Source: Deltaproteobacteria bacterium
GTDB lineage: Bacteria; Myxococcota_A; Polyangia; Polyangiales; Ga0077539
Assembly (NCBI GenBank): GCA_016704445.1
Contig: JADJAE010000011.1
Location: forward strand, 62,001 to 126,000
Reading direction: 5' to 3'
DNA length: 64,000 bases
The position numbers and the translations under genes are program-made. The notes under the pieces were generated by a model. It ran no database searches and was not told the DNA's origin. It saw only the letters and a program-made list of their open reading frames with translations. Positions 29,304 through 38,962 of this stretch are shown one piece after another (position 1 is the stretch's first letter; each line of letters begins with the position of its first letter).

Positions 29304-29824
29304 GCCGCGGCCTGATGGCACGCGCTGCACCACGACGCGCCGTACACGATCACCTGCGAAGGCCCGTGAGCGGTCGCCGTCCCAGAGTCCGCGGCGGCCG
29401 CCGGAGCGGCCGAGCCGAGCGGCCCCTCGTGGCCCACCCGAGCAAGCAGCACCGTCGCGAGCGACTCCGCGCGCACCGCCCGTAGCGGCAACGCCCCGTT
29501 GGTCGACGGGGCGCGGAGGTTGGTCATCCAGATCCAGCCGGGGCGGCGAAGCTCCGGGCGCGAGGGGTCGACCCGGACGAGCTCCCTCGCCGCCTCGGGC
29601 ACCTCCGCGGCGCGCGTCACCGCGTGCGACTGCCCCTGCGCATCGAACCAGAAGAACACCACGTCGGTAGAGTCTGTGCGCACCGTGAAGCCCGGCTCCG
29701 GCACCGGTTCGGCGCTCACCGCACCGCCGTCCGCCGCGGTGGTCGCGGAGGGGCCCCTGCGGCAACCGAGCGCCACCGCTGCCACCATCGTCAGCACCCA
29801 CACGCTCCGATGTCGTCGCTGCAT
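29111..29824 (-). CDS. Lipoprotein with glutaredoxin-like domain
   Basis: A 237-residue protein whose signal peptide ends in a lipobox AVALGC (about residue 21). The middle region is unrecognised (VVFFWFDAQGQSHAV, a DUF4124-like opening). The C-terminal 75 residues form a glutaredoxin domain: VIVYGASWCSACHQAA with the CxxC active site, and cis-proline in GSIPILDV. Because it is exported, it probably acts on envelope thiols together with the nearby DsbD-like protein. Its start (29824) meets the stop of the ABC-F gene. Confidence 0.8.
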   Translation of the reverse strand: MQRRHRSVWVLTMVAAVALGCRRGPSATTAADGGAVSAEPVPEPGFTVRTDSTDVVFFWFDAQGQSHAVTRAAEVPEAARELVRVDPSRPELRRPGWIWMTNLRAPSTNGALPLRAVRAESLATVLLARVGHEGPLGSAAPAAAADSGTATAHGPSQVIVYGASWCSACHQAAAYLTRRHVAFIEKDIEQDAAAALEMREKARRAGVATGSIPILDVRGHVLVGFSAEAIDRALAGS

Positions 29825-31722
29825 CACGCGAACTCCTCCGACAGCTTCATCCACTCCTCGGTCCAGGTGTCGACCTTCGCGGCCAGGACGCGCTCCTCCT
29901 CGGCCCGCTTCGCGAGCTTCGCCCAGTCGTTGCCGTAGCCCTCGGTGAGCTCCGCCCGCAGCGTCGTCAGCGTCGCCTCCGACTCCGCGATCATCCGCTC
30001 CAGGTCGGCCACGCGCTTCTTCCTGCGCTCCTCCTCGCGCGAGCGCTTGCGACGCTCCTCGTGGGACTCCTTGCCCACCGGAGCGGCCGTGGGCGCCGCC
30101 ACCACCACCGGCTCGACCTTCGGACGCCGGTTGCGCGCCACGAACTCCGAGTAGGTCCCGGGGTAGAGGGTCACCACGCCGTCGTCCAGGTGGAAGACCC
30201 TCGTCGCCACGCGGTCGAGGAAGCGCCGGTCGTGGGACACCACCAGCACCGTGCCGTCGAAGTTGGCCAGGGCCTCCTCCAGGATCTCCGAGGCCGGGAT
30301 GTCGAGGTGGTTGGTCGGCTCATCGAGCAGAAGCAGGTTGCGCGGCACCAGCAGCAGGCGCGCGAGGGCCAGCCGCGTGCGCTCGCCGCCGGAGAGGGAA
30401 CCCACGGCGCGGAAGGCGTCATCCCCGAAGAAGCGGAAGCGCGAGAGGTACTGCCGGGCGGCGTCCACCACCATGTCGGGGCGCACCGCGCGGATCTGCT
30501 CGACGCAGCTCCGCCGCGGGTCGAGCGACTCCAGGTGCTGGTCGAAGTAGCCCATGTCGAGGTTGGTGCCGAGCCGCACCTCGCCCTCGTCGCCGAGCTC
30601 GCCGAGACCCGCAAGGCGCTTGAGCAGCGTGCTCTTGCCGCTGCCGTTGGGGCCCACGATGGCGAGCCGCTCCAGCCGGCGCACCTGGAGGTCGATGCCC
30701 TGGAAGAGCCTCCGCCCGCCGCGCTCGGCGCCGAGCCCCTTCGCCTCGATGACGATCTCGCCGGAGCGGCGACCGGGGGCGAAGCGCATCCCGAGCTTCT
30801 TCGCGTCGGCCCAGATGTCCTCCGGTCGCTCGATGCGCACCAGCTTGTCGAGCATCTTGCGGCGCGACTTCGCCTGGTTGGTCTTCTGCCCCGCGAGGTT
30901 GCGGCGAATGAAGTCCTCGGTCTTCGCGATCTCCGCGCGCTGGAGCTCGACCTCGCGGCGCTCGCGGGCGAGGTCCTCTTCGCGGAGCGTCAGGTACTTC
31001 GAGTACGGCGCCTCGTAAAGCCTGAAGCGGAACAAGCCCAGCTCCGCCGTACGGGGGCAGGTCGCGTCGAGGAAGGCGCGGTCGTGCGAGACCACCACCA
31101 CCGCCCCGGGGAAGCCCCGGAGGAAGCCCTCCAGCCACTCGGTGCTCTCGATGTCGAGGTGGTTGGTCGGCTCGTCGAGGAGCAGCAGGTCGGGCTTCGC
31201 GGCCAGCACCGCGGCGAGCTGCAACCTACCCCGCTCGCCGCCCGAGAGCGACGCGACGGAGCGCTCAAGGTCCGCGTCGGAGAAGCCCACCCGGGTCGCG
31301 ATCGTCGACACCTCGCGCTCCACCCCGTCGGCGCCGATGCGCTGGTAGTGCTCCTGGGCGTGCGCGAGGCGGTCGAGGTCCGCCGGGAGGCCGGTCGCGG
31401 CGCCGTGCTCGGCTTCGGTGAGCGCGTGCCGGGCTTCGCGGGCGGCGGAGAAGGGCTTCATCAGCACCTCCATCACCGTCCCCGAGGGGTCGGGCTCGTG
31501 CGACTGGTGGAGGTAGCCCACCCGCATCGAGCGCGGCATCAGCACCCTGCCCTCGTCGGGCTGCAGCTCGCTCGCGATGATGCGCATCAGCGAGCTCTTG
31601 CCCTGGCCGTTGGGCGCGACCAGCGCGAGCCGCTCGCCCGCCGCGAGCGTGAAGCACACGTCCTCGAAGAGGAGATCCACGCCGTACCCGAAGGTCACAT
31701 GATCGACCTGAACGATGGTCAT
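29824..31722 (-). CDS. ABC-F family ATP-binding protein
   Basis: A 632-residue protein with two ABC ATPase domains and no transmembrane part, which places it in the ABC-F group that acts on ribosomes. The first Walker A reads APNGQGKSS and the second GPNGSGKST. Both signature motifs (SLSGGE) and both Walker B motifs (LLLDEPTNHLDI) are intact. The linker between the domains is basic (about 240-310), and the last 80 residues form a coiled coil, as in Uup-type members. The protein is full length and probably functional. Its exact ribosome role cannot be told from sequence. Confidence 0.93.
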   Translation of the reverse strand: MTIVQVDHVTFGYGVDLLFEDVCFTLAAGERLALVAPNGQGKSSLMRIIASELQPDEGRVLMPRSMRVGYLHQSHEPDPSGTVMEVLMKPFSAAREARHALTEAEHGAATGLPADLDRLAHAQEHYQRIGADGVEREVSTIATRVGFSDADLERSVASLSGGERGRLQLAAVLAAKPDLLLLDEPTNHLDIESTEWLEGFLRGFPGAVVVVSHDRAFLDATCPRTAELGLFRFRLYEAPYSKYLTLREEDLARERREVELQRAEIAKTEDFIRRNLAGQKTNQAKSRRKMLDKLVRIERPEDIWADAKKLGMRFAPGRRSGEIVIEAKGLGAERGGRRLFQGIDLQVRRLERLAIVGPNGSGKSTLLKRLAGLGELGDEGEVRLGTNLDMGYFDQHLESLDPRRSCVEQIRAVRPDMVVDAARQYLSRFRFFGDDAFRAVGSLSGGERTRLALARLLLVPRNLLLLDEPTNHLDIPASEILEEALANFDGTVLVVSHDRRFLDRVATRVFHLDDGVVTLYPGTYSEFVARNRRPKVEPVVVAAPTAAPVGKESHEERRKRSREEERRKKRVADLERMIAESEATLTTLRAELTEGYGNDWAKLAKRAEEERVLAAKVDTWTEEWMKLSEEFA

Positions 31723-31914
31723 CGGTATTTCGGCGGAGGAATGGATGAAGGGTCGTTGGGTGTCAACGCCCGCGCAGGCCCTTGGCCACGCGCAGCACGG
31801 CCGCTCGCCCGCGAAGAGGGGTCACCATGCGAGCGCGAGGTATCCCGCACACGCCCGCCCACAGGCAACCACCGAACGCGTTGACCCCGCCAGCGCGATG
31901 GGACATCCACTCGC

Positions 31915-33789
31915 ATGGTGAACCGCCGCTTTCTTATGCTCCTCGCCCTCCTCGCGTCGGCCGGGTGCTCGGGCACCCTCGGCGCGCCGGACGAGGACGC
32001 CTCCGTCGGCCCGGTCTCCCTCGACGGCGTGCGCTCGCTGACCATCTCGCCCTCGGAGGTGACGCTCGCCGCGGGTCCCGATCGGGTCGCCAGCCAGCGC
32101 TTCACCGTGATGGCCACCTTCGCCGACGGCAGCTCCCGCGACGTCACCTCCCAGGTCGACTACGAGCTGCGCCCCGCCCTCATCGGTCGCATCGAGCGAG
32201 GCACCTTCACGACCGCCGCCATCGCGGGCGGAGAGAGCGTCGTCGTCGCTCGCCCGAGCCGCACCTCCACCGTCACCGCGATGGCCCGCGTCCGGGTCCG
32301 CTGGACCGCCGCCGACCTGCCCTCGAGCCTCCCCTCCGACCTCCCAGCCCGCTTCGCCTCGGGCGCCGCCACCACCGCCTCCGCCCCTCGGGTGATCTAC
32401 CCCTCCGACCGGGTGATGCTCCCGCCCAACCTGTCGGGCGCCGAGGTGCACTGGATGCCCGAAGGCGCTTCGGTCGCCTACGACCTGAGCTTCACCAGCG
32501 CCGCCACGGAGGTGCACCTCTACCGCGCCTGCGCCGCCTCCCACGGCGGCTGCACCGCCGCCCTCGACGGCCAGTTCTTCCGCTGGATCGCCGACACCAA
32601 CCGCGGCGCCGCCCAGCCCGTCGAGCTCCGGGTGCGCGCGCTCCGCGCCGATGGGACGGTCGCCTCCTCGGCTCCGGCGCGCCTCTACTTCGCGCCCGAG
32701 AGCGTCGCCGGGGGCCTCTACTACTGGGCCGCCGCGAGGCCCCACAACGGCATCTACCGCTACGACTTCGCCCGAGGCGACCGCGCGCCCACGCCCTACG
32801 TCACCGCCGCCGACAGCCCCGCCGACAGCGCCGGGAATACCCATGCCTGTATTGGCTGCCACGCCGTCTCCGCCGACGGCCGACGCATGGCCGCGGTGCT
32901 GGGCGGAGGCCACGTCGCCAACGCCGTGCTCTTCGACGTCGAGCGCCGCGCGGTCACCGCCTCGCGCCTTGAGCGCTGGGCGCAGCTCATGTCCTTCAGC
33001 CCCAGCGGCTCTCAGCTCGTCGGAGCGCGCGATGGTCGCCTGCGCCTCCTCGACGGCGCCGACCTCGCCTCCATGCGAGACCTCGACGCGGGCGGGCTCG
33101 CCACGCACCCCGACTGGTCGCGCTCCAACAACGGCGTCGCGTTCACCCGCGTCGACGCGCAGCGGGAGAGCATCCTGGTTCGGCGCGGGGCGATCCACTG
33201 GATGCCCTTCGACGGCAACCAGTTCGGCGCGGCGACCGCGCTCGTGCCCGCGGTGCGCGGCGAGAACCGCTACTACCCCGCGCCCACGCCCGATGGCCGC
33301 TGGGTGATCTACAACCGCTCGGTGTGCCCTCGCGGCGCCGAGCCCACCGACGACTTCGCCGAGGCCGCCGGCTCCTTCGGCTCGCACCCCTGCGACGCCT
33401 ACGACGACCCTTCGGCTTCGCTCTGGATCGTCGACACCGACCTCCCCACGCACCACCCGGTGGCCCTCGACGCGGTGAACGCGCGCGGCCCCAACGACAC
33501 CCGCGACACGCTCACCAACTCGTGGCCCAAGGTGTCGCCCTTCACCAGCACGTGGCTCGACCGCACCATCTACTGGGTGACCTTCTCCTCGAAGCGCAAC
33601 TATGGCCTCCAGCTCGTCGGGGCCGACCGGCCGCAGCTCTGGATGGTCGCCGTCGCGGTGCCCAACACCGAAGACCGCCAGGCGCTCCGCGAAGACCCCA
33701 GCTTCGCCCCGTTCTGGCTCCCCTTCCAGGACCCCATGACCAGCAATCACATCGCCCAGTGGACCCGAGAGGTAGTGGTTCCCCCATGA
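31915..33789 (+). CDS. Lipoprotein with Ig-like domain, CxxCH site and beta-propeller-like repeats
   Basis: A 624-residue protein with lipobox ASAGC (Cys at residue 18). Residues about 40-125 form a bacterial Ig-like (BIG2) domain (ISPSEVTLAAG ... FTVMATFADGSSRDVT). A CIGCH motif at residues 312-316 could attach one c-type haem. It is followed by WD40/TolB-like repeats (SFSPSGSQLVGARDG, THPDWSRSNNGVAFT, YYPAPTPDGRWVIYN). This set is seen in myxobacterial surface proteins of unknown role. Its stop overlaps the start of the esterase gene (ATGA). Confidence 0.78.
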   Translation: MVNRRFLMLLALLASAGCSGTLGAPDEDASVGPVSLDGVRSLTISPSEVTLAAGPDRVASQRFTVMATFADGSSRDVTSQVDYELRPALIGRIERGTFTTAAIAGGESVVVARPSRTSTVTAMARVRVRWTAADLPSSLPSDLPARFASGAATTASAPRVIYPSDRVMLPPNLSGAEVHWMPEGASVAYDLSFTSAATEVHLYRACAASHGGCTAALDGQFFRWIADTNRGAAQPVELRVRALRADGTVASSAPARLYFAPESVAGGLYYWAAARPHNGIYRYDFARGDRAPTPYVTAADSPADSAGNTHACIGCHAVSADGRRMAAVLGGGHVANAVLFDVERRAVTASRLERWAQLMSFSPSGSQLVGARDGRLRLLDGADLASMRDLDAGGLATHPDWSRSNNGVAFTRVDAQRESILVRRGAIHWMPFDGNQFGAATALVPAVRGENRYYPAPTPDGRWVIYNRSVCPRGAEPTDDFAEAAGSFGSHPCDAYDDPSASLWIVDTDLPTHHPVALDAVNARGPNDTRDTLTNSWPKVSPFTSTWLDRTIYWVTFSSKRNYGLQLVGADRPQLWMVAVAVPNTEDRQALREDPSFAPFWLPFQDPMTSNHIAQWTREVVVPP

Positions 33790-34478
33790 AGACGTTGGAA
33801 GTCGGCGGACTGCGCGTCCGCACCGCCGGGCCGGTCGCGGGCCCCGCGGTCATTCTCTGTCACGGATATGGCGCCCCCGGCGATGACCTCTGCGGCCTCT
33901 CCTCGATCATCGAGGCGGGCCCTGGCGTCCGGTGGTTATTCCCCGAGGCGCCGCTCGACCTGGGCGGCGGCGCTCGCGCGTGGTGGCCCATCGACATGGT
34001 CGCCATCCAGATCGCGCTGATGCAGGGGCGCCCCCGGGTGTTCGACACCGAGGCCGTCCCCGAGGGGATGGGCCCGGCCCTCTCGCGCACCTACGCGTGC
34101 CTCCAGGCGCTCATCCGCGACTATGGCGTCGACCCGGCGCGCACGGTCCTCGGCGGCTTCTCCCAGGGCGCCATGGTGACCACCGACCTCTTCGCCAACA
34201 GCCCCGAGCGCTGGGCCGGGCTGATGGTGCTCTCGGGGACGCTCCTCGCCGGAGGCCGCTGGCGCCCCGCCCTCGCGCAGAACGTCCGCGACCGGCCCAT
34301 CTTCCAGAGCCACGGCCGACAGGATCCGATCCTCCCCTTCGCGGTCGCCGAGGAGCTCCACGAACTGCTCGTCGAGAGCGGCGCGGCCGTGGAGTGGGTT
34401 CCCTTCAACGGCCCCCATACCATCAGCCAGGGCGTGTGCTCCCGCGCAGGAACCTGGCTGCAATCGGTGCTTCGCTAG
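33786..34478 (+). CDS. Phospholipase/carboxylesterase family hydrolase
   Basis: A 230-residue alpha/beta hydrolase of the abhydrolase_2 (YpfH/carboxylesterase) family. The oxyanion region reads VILCHGYGAPGDD, the nucleophile is Ser in GGFSQGAM, the Asp is in SHGRQDPILP and the His in GPHTIS. It has no signal peptide, so it is cytoplasmic. It overlaps the upstream lipoprotein by 4 bases and the opposite acyltransferase by 4 bases. Confidence 0.9.
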   Translation: MKTLEVGGLRVRTAGPVAGPAVILCHGYGAPGDDLCGLSSIIEAGPGVRWLFPEAPLDLGGGARAWWPIDMVAIQIALMQGRPRVFDTEAVPEGMGPALSRTYACLQALIRDYGVDPARTVLGGFSQGAMVTTDLFANSPERWAGLMVLSGTLLAGGRWRPALAQNVRDRPIFQSHGRQDPILPFAVAEELHELLVESGAAVEWVPFNGPHTISQGVCSRAGTWLQSVLR

Positions 34479-35242
34479 ACCTTCGCCCGCGCCCGAGCGA
34501 CCGCCGACTGCACCGCCGCGTGCGTCTCGGCGGTCAGCCGCTTCGTGGTCTGACCCGCCGCGGGGATGATCTCTCCAATGGACATCGCGACCGTGATGGA
34601 AGGCTGTTCCAACAGCCGTCGGCCGTGGTTTCCCAGGGACTCCTGCCAGTAGATCGCCTCGGGCTCACGGTAGGCGAGGCCCAGCGGGAGCACCTCGCCG
34701 CCCGTCCTCGTCACCGCCAGGAAGGCCCCCGCGTGGAAGGGTCGCACCTCGTCGCCGGGGTACGTGGTCCCCTCGGCGAAGACCGTCACGGTCCGGCCCT
34801 TGGAGAGACGATCGGTCACGCGACGGATGGAGGTCGCCCCGCTCGCGCTGCTGCTGCGGTCGACGTAGAGGGTGTCGGCGATGGCCGCGAGGCGATCGAA
34901 CAGGGGCCAGCGCTGCAGGTCGTCCTTGGAGAGGATGCTCCCTCCGAAGCGGGAGAGCTGCACCAGGATGTCGAGCATCGAGCGGTGATTGGAGACCAGG
35001 AGTCGCCCGTTCGGAGGGACGGGAGGGAGCGTCGAGATCGAGGGGTCGTCGATCACCTGCGCGCCGATCGCCGCGAGCATCCGCCGACTCCACGAGCGGA
35101 CATAGGCGTCGCGACGCTCGACGGACACGCCGAGCAGGCGGCCCTCCAGCCAGAGCGCGCCGCACTCCACGCCGGTGACCGAGGCCAGGCCGAGCGTCCT
35201 CAGCCCCGCGCGCGCCGAGCGGATGGTCGAGTGGGCATCCAT
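34475..35242 (-). CDS. 1-acyl-sn-glycerol-3-phosphate acyltransferase family protein
   Basis: A 255-residue PlsC-family enzyme, which moves an acyl chain onto lysophosphatidate or a related acceptor at the membrane. The catalytic HxxxxD is seen in VSNHRSMLDIL and the glycerol-phosphate motif in FAEGTTYPGDE. One N-terminal hydrophobic helix is present. The acceptor is not certain; ornithine- or sulfolipid-specific members share these motifs. Confidence 0.88.
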   Translation of the reverse strand: MDAHSTIRSARAGLRTLGLASVTGVECGALWLEGRLLGVSVERRDAYVRSWSRRMLAAIGAQVIDDPSISTLPPVPPNGRLLVSNHRSMLDILVQLSRFGGSILSKDDLQRWPLFDRLAAIADTLYVDRSSSASGATSIRRVTDRLSKGRTVTVFAEGTTYPGDEVRPFHAGAFLAVTRTGGEVLPLGLAYREPEAIYWQESLGNHGRRLLEQPSITVAMSIGEIIPAAGQTTKRLTAETHAAVQSAVARARAKV

Positions 35243-35281
35243 CGAGCGAGAGCGCTACATCGATGCCCCGGCGGGGCGCAA

Positions 35282-36048
35282 TCAGCGAAGAGAGATCATC
35301 GCCGAGCAGGCGCCCGCAGGCCCTGAGCGACGGGAGGGGATTCCACGGTCGAGGGCCCAGCCGCGGCCGGTGCACTGGTACCACTCGCTGTCGAAGCGGC
35401 TCTGGAGGCAGGTGCGGCCCGCCATCTCGCGGCCGTAGGTTCCGCTGAAGCAGCTCGCGACCGGGGCCGTCATCGCCGGGGTCATCGAGGGAGCGGCCGT
35501 GCCGTCGGCGCAGCCCAGCGGGGTCGTCGTGGGCACCAGCTCGGCGCGCACCGCGATGCGATCGGACCAGCCCGCGGAGCCGCGCCCGAAGAGCTCGCGA
35601 GTGATCACCGGAGAGGCGTCGATGATCGGCCGGCCCGCAGCGCGCTCGACGCAGATGTTGGGGCCGACGTCGGCGACCTGCGCCACGCACCAGCGGCCGG
35701 TGCGGGGGTTGGTCACCCGGACCCGGGCGCGACAGCCGAAGCGCCACGAGTCGGCGATGTACATCCAGCGCCCGTCCGCGACGCCGGTGCAGGCCATCCG
35801 CTGCGTGTCGACGCCGCCGCCGAAGCTGGTGATGTAGTACGTGTTGTCCGAGGGGATGGTGCGCCCGGCGATCTCTCCGCGAGTGGGGCAGTAGTGACCG
35901 CCCACCGTGAGCTCGCTCACCACCGTCGCGGAGACGCCAGCGCCCCCTCCCCCTCACCCTCGGAGAGCGCATCCTCGCTGCCGTAGCACCCCGCGACCAT
36001 CGCCATCGACGTCAGGCCCAGCAGCAACCGCGACTTCATCTCCGACAT
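35282..36048 (-). CDS. Double-psi beta-barrel (RlpA-like) lipoprotein (one-base frameshift)
   Basis: The start at 36048 has GGAGGAG 9 bases upstream and gives a lipoprotein signal with lipobox VAGC. The frame then ends at a TGA (SPRRW). One frame over it goes on as ATVVSELTVGGHYCP. Adding one G to the G run near 35943-35953 joins them into about 255 residues. The middle region (VRVTNPRTGRWCVAQVADVGPN ... IIDASPVITRELFG, described in pieces) matches the double-psi barrel of RlpA/expansin-like proteins, with its conserved Asp. Many cysteines suggest disulfides. A cell-wall-binding role is likely but inferred. Confidence 0.75.
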
Positions 36049-36218
36049 GCGCACGCTCCTCCGCCTGCTCGTTGCAGCCCGTATGCCGCATGGAAAGGCT
36101 ACGTTTTCAGCTTGATTCGGGGTGGTCATGGAAGCCCCAGGACACAGCGCACCCACGGAGCGGATTGTGACCTCATGACGCCGCCCACGCGGTGCGTCAT
36201 CGGGATAGAGTGAGGTCC

Positions 36219-37202
36219 GTGCGAACCTCTAGCGCGTGGGTATTGTGTGCGTTCATGGCCGCGGGATGCGGGCTCCAGAACCCCGATGTGAGGGTGTCCG
36301 CGGACGTCGCCCCGATGACGCGCCCCGACGCTGGACTGGAGCTCGACGTGGCGCTCGACGTCCCCGCCGATGGGACCATCGCGACGGATGAGGGCGACTC
36401 CGACGCGGGATTCGATGCCGGCGAGGACGTGCTCTCGGACGACGTGGGTCCCGACGCCGCCGAGGCCGACGCCGTGGATCTCGATGTCCCCGACGCCCCG
36501 GAAGACGCTGCGCCCGATGCCGCGATGGACGACGTGGTCGATGCCGCGACGGTCGACGCTCCCATGGACATCCCCGACGCGGCAGACGCTCCGGTCGACG
36601 TCCCGGTGGACGTCCCGGTCGATGCGCCTCGCGAGGTCGGGGCGGACGTTCCTGCGGTGGACGTAGGGACTCCCATCCGATGGAACGTCGCCGATGGCGA
36701 CACGCACACGACCCCATGGCGAGAAGGTTCGCCCCCGGGCGACTCGATCCGAACGCTCTATTGCCCTGCGGGTCAGTTGCTGGTGGGGCTCACCACCTGG
36801 TCGGGCTTCTATGTGAGCGGCCTGGCTCCCTGGTGCGCCCGGCTCGACGCCGATGGCACCCTCGGCATGGCCGTCCGAGGCGCTCGTCAGGGCGGAACCG
36901 CCGGCGGAGACGAGACCGACCTCTGCCCGGCCCGCCAGGCCATCGTGCGCTTCACCATCAACTCCGGCGGGGTGCTCGACCGGCTGCAGGCCACCTGCGC
37001 GCCCATCGCAGGCTGGCTCGCCCGGCGGGAGCTCGGGGCGGCGCTACGAAGCCACGGCGACAGCACCGGCGGATCCCGCCACCAGGACGACTGCAACGCC
37101 GGCTACATGGCCCACGGGTTCGAGCTGCGCACCGGGGATTACCTGTTGATCCAGCGGGTGCTGAACCTCCGGCTGCGCTGCGCCCGCGTGTCCGATCACT
37201 GA
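36219..37202 (+). CDS. Lipoprotein with Asp/Pro/Val repeat linker
   Basis: A 327-residue lipoprotein (lipobox FMAAGC). Residues about 40-150 form an acidic low-complexity linker built of DVP/DAP units (DVPVDVPVDAP). The C-terminal 160 residues are a compact Cys-containing domain (DSIRTLYCPAGQLLVGLTT; DLCPARQAIVRF; RLRCARVSD). That domain resembles jacalin/lectin-like or DUF-type sugar-binding folds of secreted myxobacterial proteins, but I cannot name the family. GAGG precedes the GTG at 36219; a GTG at 36192 is also in frame. It overlaps the next gene by 7 bases tail to tail. Confidence 0.7.
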   Translation: MRTSSAWVLCAFMAAGCGLQNPDVRVSADVAPMTRPDAGLELDVALDVPADGTIATDEGDSDAGFDAGEDVLSDDVGPDAAEADAVDLDVPDAPEDAAPDAAMDDVVDAATVDAPMDIPDAADAPVDVPVDVPVDAPREVGADVPAVDVGTPIRWNVADGDTHTTPWREGSPPGDSIRTLYCPAGQLLVGLTTWSGFYVSGLAPWCARLDADGTLGMAVRGARQGGTAGGDETDLCPARQAIVRFTINSGGVLDRLQATCAPIAGWLARRELGAALRSHGDSTGGSRHQDDCNAGYMAHGFELRTGDYLLIQRVLNLRLRCARVSDH

Positions 37203-38392
37203 CCCGCGAAGGCGACGTCGAGCGCCTGCGCGAGGTCGTTGAGCAGGTCGTCGGAGGACTCGATGCCCACCGCGAGGCGAACCAGGTTGTCGGGAATGCC
37301 GACCGCGACCCGCTCCTCCGGACTCATCTCGTAATAGGACATCAGCGCGGGTTGTTCGATGAGGGTCTCGACCCCGCCGAGCGACGGGGCGATGGCGGCC
37401 ACCCGACAGGCGTCGACGAAGCGCTCCGTGCGCTTGCCGTCGCCCTTCACCAGGAAGCTCACCACGCCCCCGAAGCCGGACATCTGCGCGATGGCCACGC
37501 GGTGATCGGGGTGGCTCTCCAGCCCCGGGTAGAACACCCGCTCGATGCGCGGGTCGGTCTCGAGCGCGCGGGCGAGCGCGAGCGCCGAGGCGTTCTGCCG
37601 GGCGACGCGCAGCCCGAGGGTCTTCATCCCGCGCAGCAGCAGCCAGGCCGCGTGGGGGTCGAGGACGCCACCCAGCACCCCGCGAAAATCACGGATCGCG
37701 TCGACCAGCGCGGCCGATCCGCTGACGGATCCGGCGAGCAGGTCATTGTGGCCGCCGAGGTACTTGGTGGCCGAGTGGATCACCAGGTCGACCCCGTGCT
37801 CGATCGGTCGCTGGTTGACCGGCGTCGAGAAGGTCGAGTCGATGATGAACTTCACCGAAGGAAAGGCGGCTTTGATCGAGCGCAGCGCCTCGAGGTCCAC
37901 CACGCGGAGGTACGGGTTGGTCGGCGACTCGGAGATTACCACCCGGGTCTTGCCCGGAACGATGGCGCGCTCGATCGCCTCGGGGTCACCGGGCTCGACC
38001 ACCGTCGACTCCACGCCGAAGCGGGGCAGCACCCCGGTCACGAACTGTCGGGTGCGCCGGTAGCAGTCGCGCGTGAGCACCACGTGGTGGCCCGAGCGCA
38101 GCATCGCGAGCAGCGTGGTGGTGATGGCGGCCATGCCCGAGGAGAAGAGCGCGGCGTCCTCTGCGCCGTCGAGGTCGGCGACCTTGCGCTCGGCGGCGCG
38201 CACCGTGGGGTTGCCGTAGCGTCCGTACTCCTCGCGCTCGACCTCCCGGCGGTGGTGTCGCCCGAGGGCGTCGCCGTCCTCGAAGGTGAACGTCGACGTG
38301 AGGGCGAGCGGCGTGGTCAGCGAGTCGTACGCGTTGCGCCGCGACTCGCCCGCATGCACCGCGCGCGTCTCCAGGGACTTCTCTTCGCTCAT
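37196..38392 (-). CDS. Cys/Met metabolism PLP-dependent enzyme (cystathionine gamma-synthase type)
   Basis: A 398-residue fold-type I PLP enzyme. The PLP lysine is in HSATKYLGGH; the family signature YGRYGNPT and the phosphate-binding SSGMAAI are intact. It could be cystathionine gamma-synthase, cystathionine gamma-lyase or methionine gamma-lyase; motifs alone do not separate these. It lies far from metH in the window but could serve the same sulfur amino-acid pathway. The downstream lipoprotein gene on the other strand overlaps by 7 bases. Confidence 0.88.
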   Translation of the reverse strand: MSEEKSLETRAVHAGESRRNAYDSLTTPLALTSTFTFEDGDALGRHHRREVEREEYGRYGNPTVRAAERKVADLDGAEDAALFSSGMAAITTTLLAMLRSGHHVVLTRDCYRRTRQFVTGVLPRFGVESTVVEPGDPEAIERAIVPGKTRVVISESPTNPYLRVVDLEALRSIKAAFPSVKFIIDSTFSTPVNQRPIEHGVDLVIHSATKYLGGHNDLLAGSVSGSAALVDAIRDFRGVLGGVLDPHAAWLLLRGMKTLGLRVARQNASALALARALETDPRIERVFYPGLESHPDHRVAIAQMSGFGGVVSFLVKGDGKRTERFVDACRVAAIAPSLGGVETLIEQPALMSYYEMSPEERVAVGIPDNLVRLAVGIESSDDLLNDLAQALDVAFAGQ

Positions 38393-38409
38393 CGCGGTGT
38401 GCGCTCCTG

Positions 38410-38958
38410 TCAGGAGTTGGGTCGTCGCGCCGGGGTGATGTGCAGCCGGGTGGCCGCCTGCTCGTAGAGCCCGACGCAGCGCAGGTGCGCGTCGCGCGCC
38501 TCGTTGAGCAGTCGCCGGCTGCGGTCGAACATCTCGTTCATGCGCCGGACCTGCTCCTCGCCGAGCGTTCCGCCGTCGCTCGGGAGCAGGGCGCGCAGCT
38601 CGGCGGAGATCTGCTGGGCGTCGTGGGCGCCGCGGTAGGTCGTCACGCACGACTCGCGCAGGTCGCTCGCCCCGGGGCTGCGGGGATGCAGGCCCTCGAG
38701 CGCCCGCAGCGCCCGGTCCTCCTCGTCGCCGGGGTGCGCCTGGATCACCCCGGAGATCGCCTGCACGACGGCGCGCAGCTCGGCCTCGTCGGATAGCTCC
38801 AGCGGGTCGTGGAGGCGGTCTTCGTGATCGGGGCCGTTGCGCGCGGCGTAGAGCAGCAGCGGGATGGTCACTGCGACGGCGCCCAGCGCGACCAGCGCGC
38901 CGATCGAGCGCGCGGGCTTCTTCTTCGGTCCGTCGACAGCGTCTGGATCGGTCGCCAC
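38410..38958 (-). CDS. Small membrane-anchored protein of unknown function
   Basis: A 182-residue protein with a basic cytoplasmic N-terminus, one transmembrane helix (about 19-40) and a helical outer domain of about 140 residues with two Cys (SCVTTYRG, RCVGLYEQ). Its start lies 4 bases from the stop of the carboxylase gene upstream, so it belongs to that operon. No family is recognised. Confidence 0.65.
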   Translation of the reverse strand: MATDPDAVDGPKKKPARSIGALVALGAVAVTIPLLLYAARNGPDHEDRLHDPLELSDEAELRAVVQAISGVIQAHPGDEEDRALRALEGLHPRSPGASDLRESCVTTYRGAHDAQQISAELRALLPSDGGTLGEEQVRRMNEMFDRSRRLLNEARDAHLRCVGLYEQAATRLHITPARRPNS

Positions 38959-38962
38959 GGTC

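Noticed and set aside
30061..31884. A 607-codon open frame on the plus strand
   Set aside because: Antisense shadow of the ABC-F gene, whose two ATPase domains are complete.
33786..35242. A phospholipid-remodelling operon (esterase plus acyltransferase)
   Set aside because: The two genes are convergent and overlap only at their 3' ends, so they are not co-transcribed.
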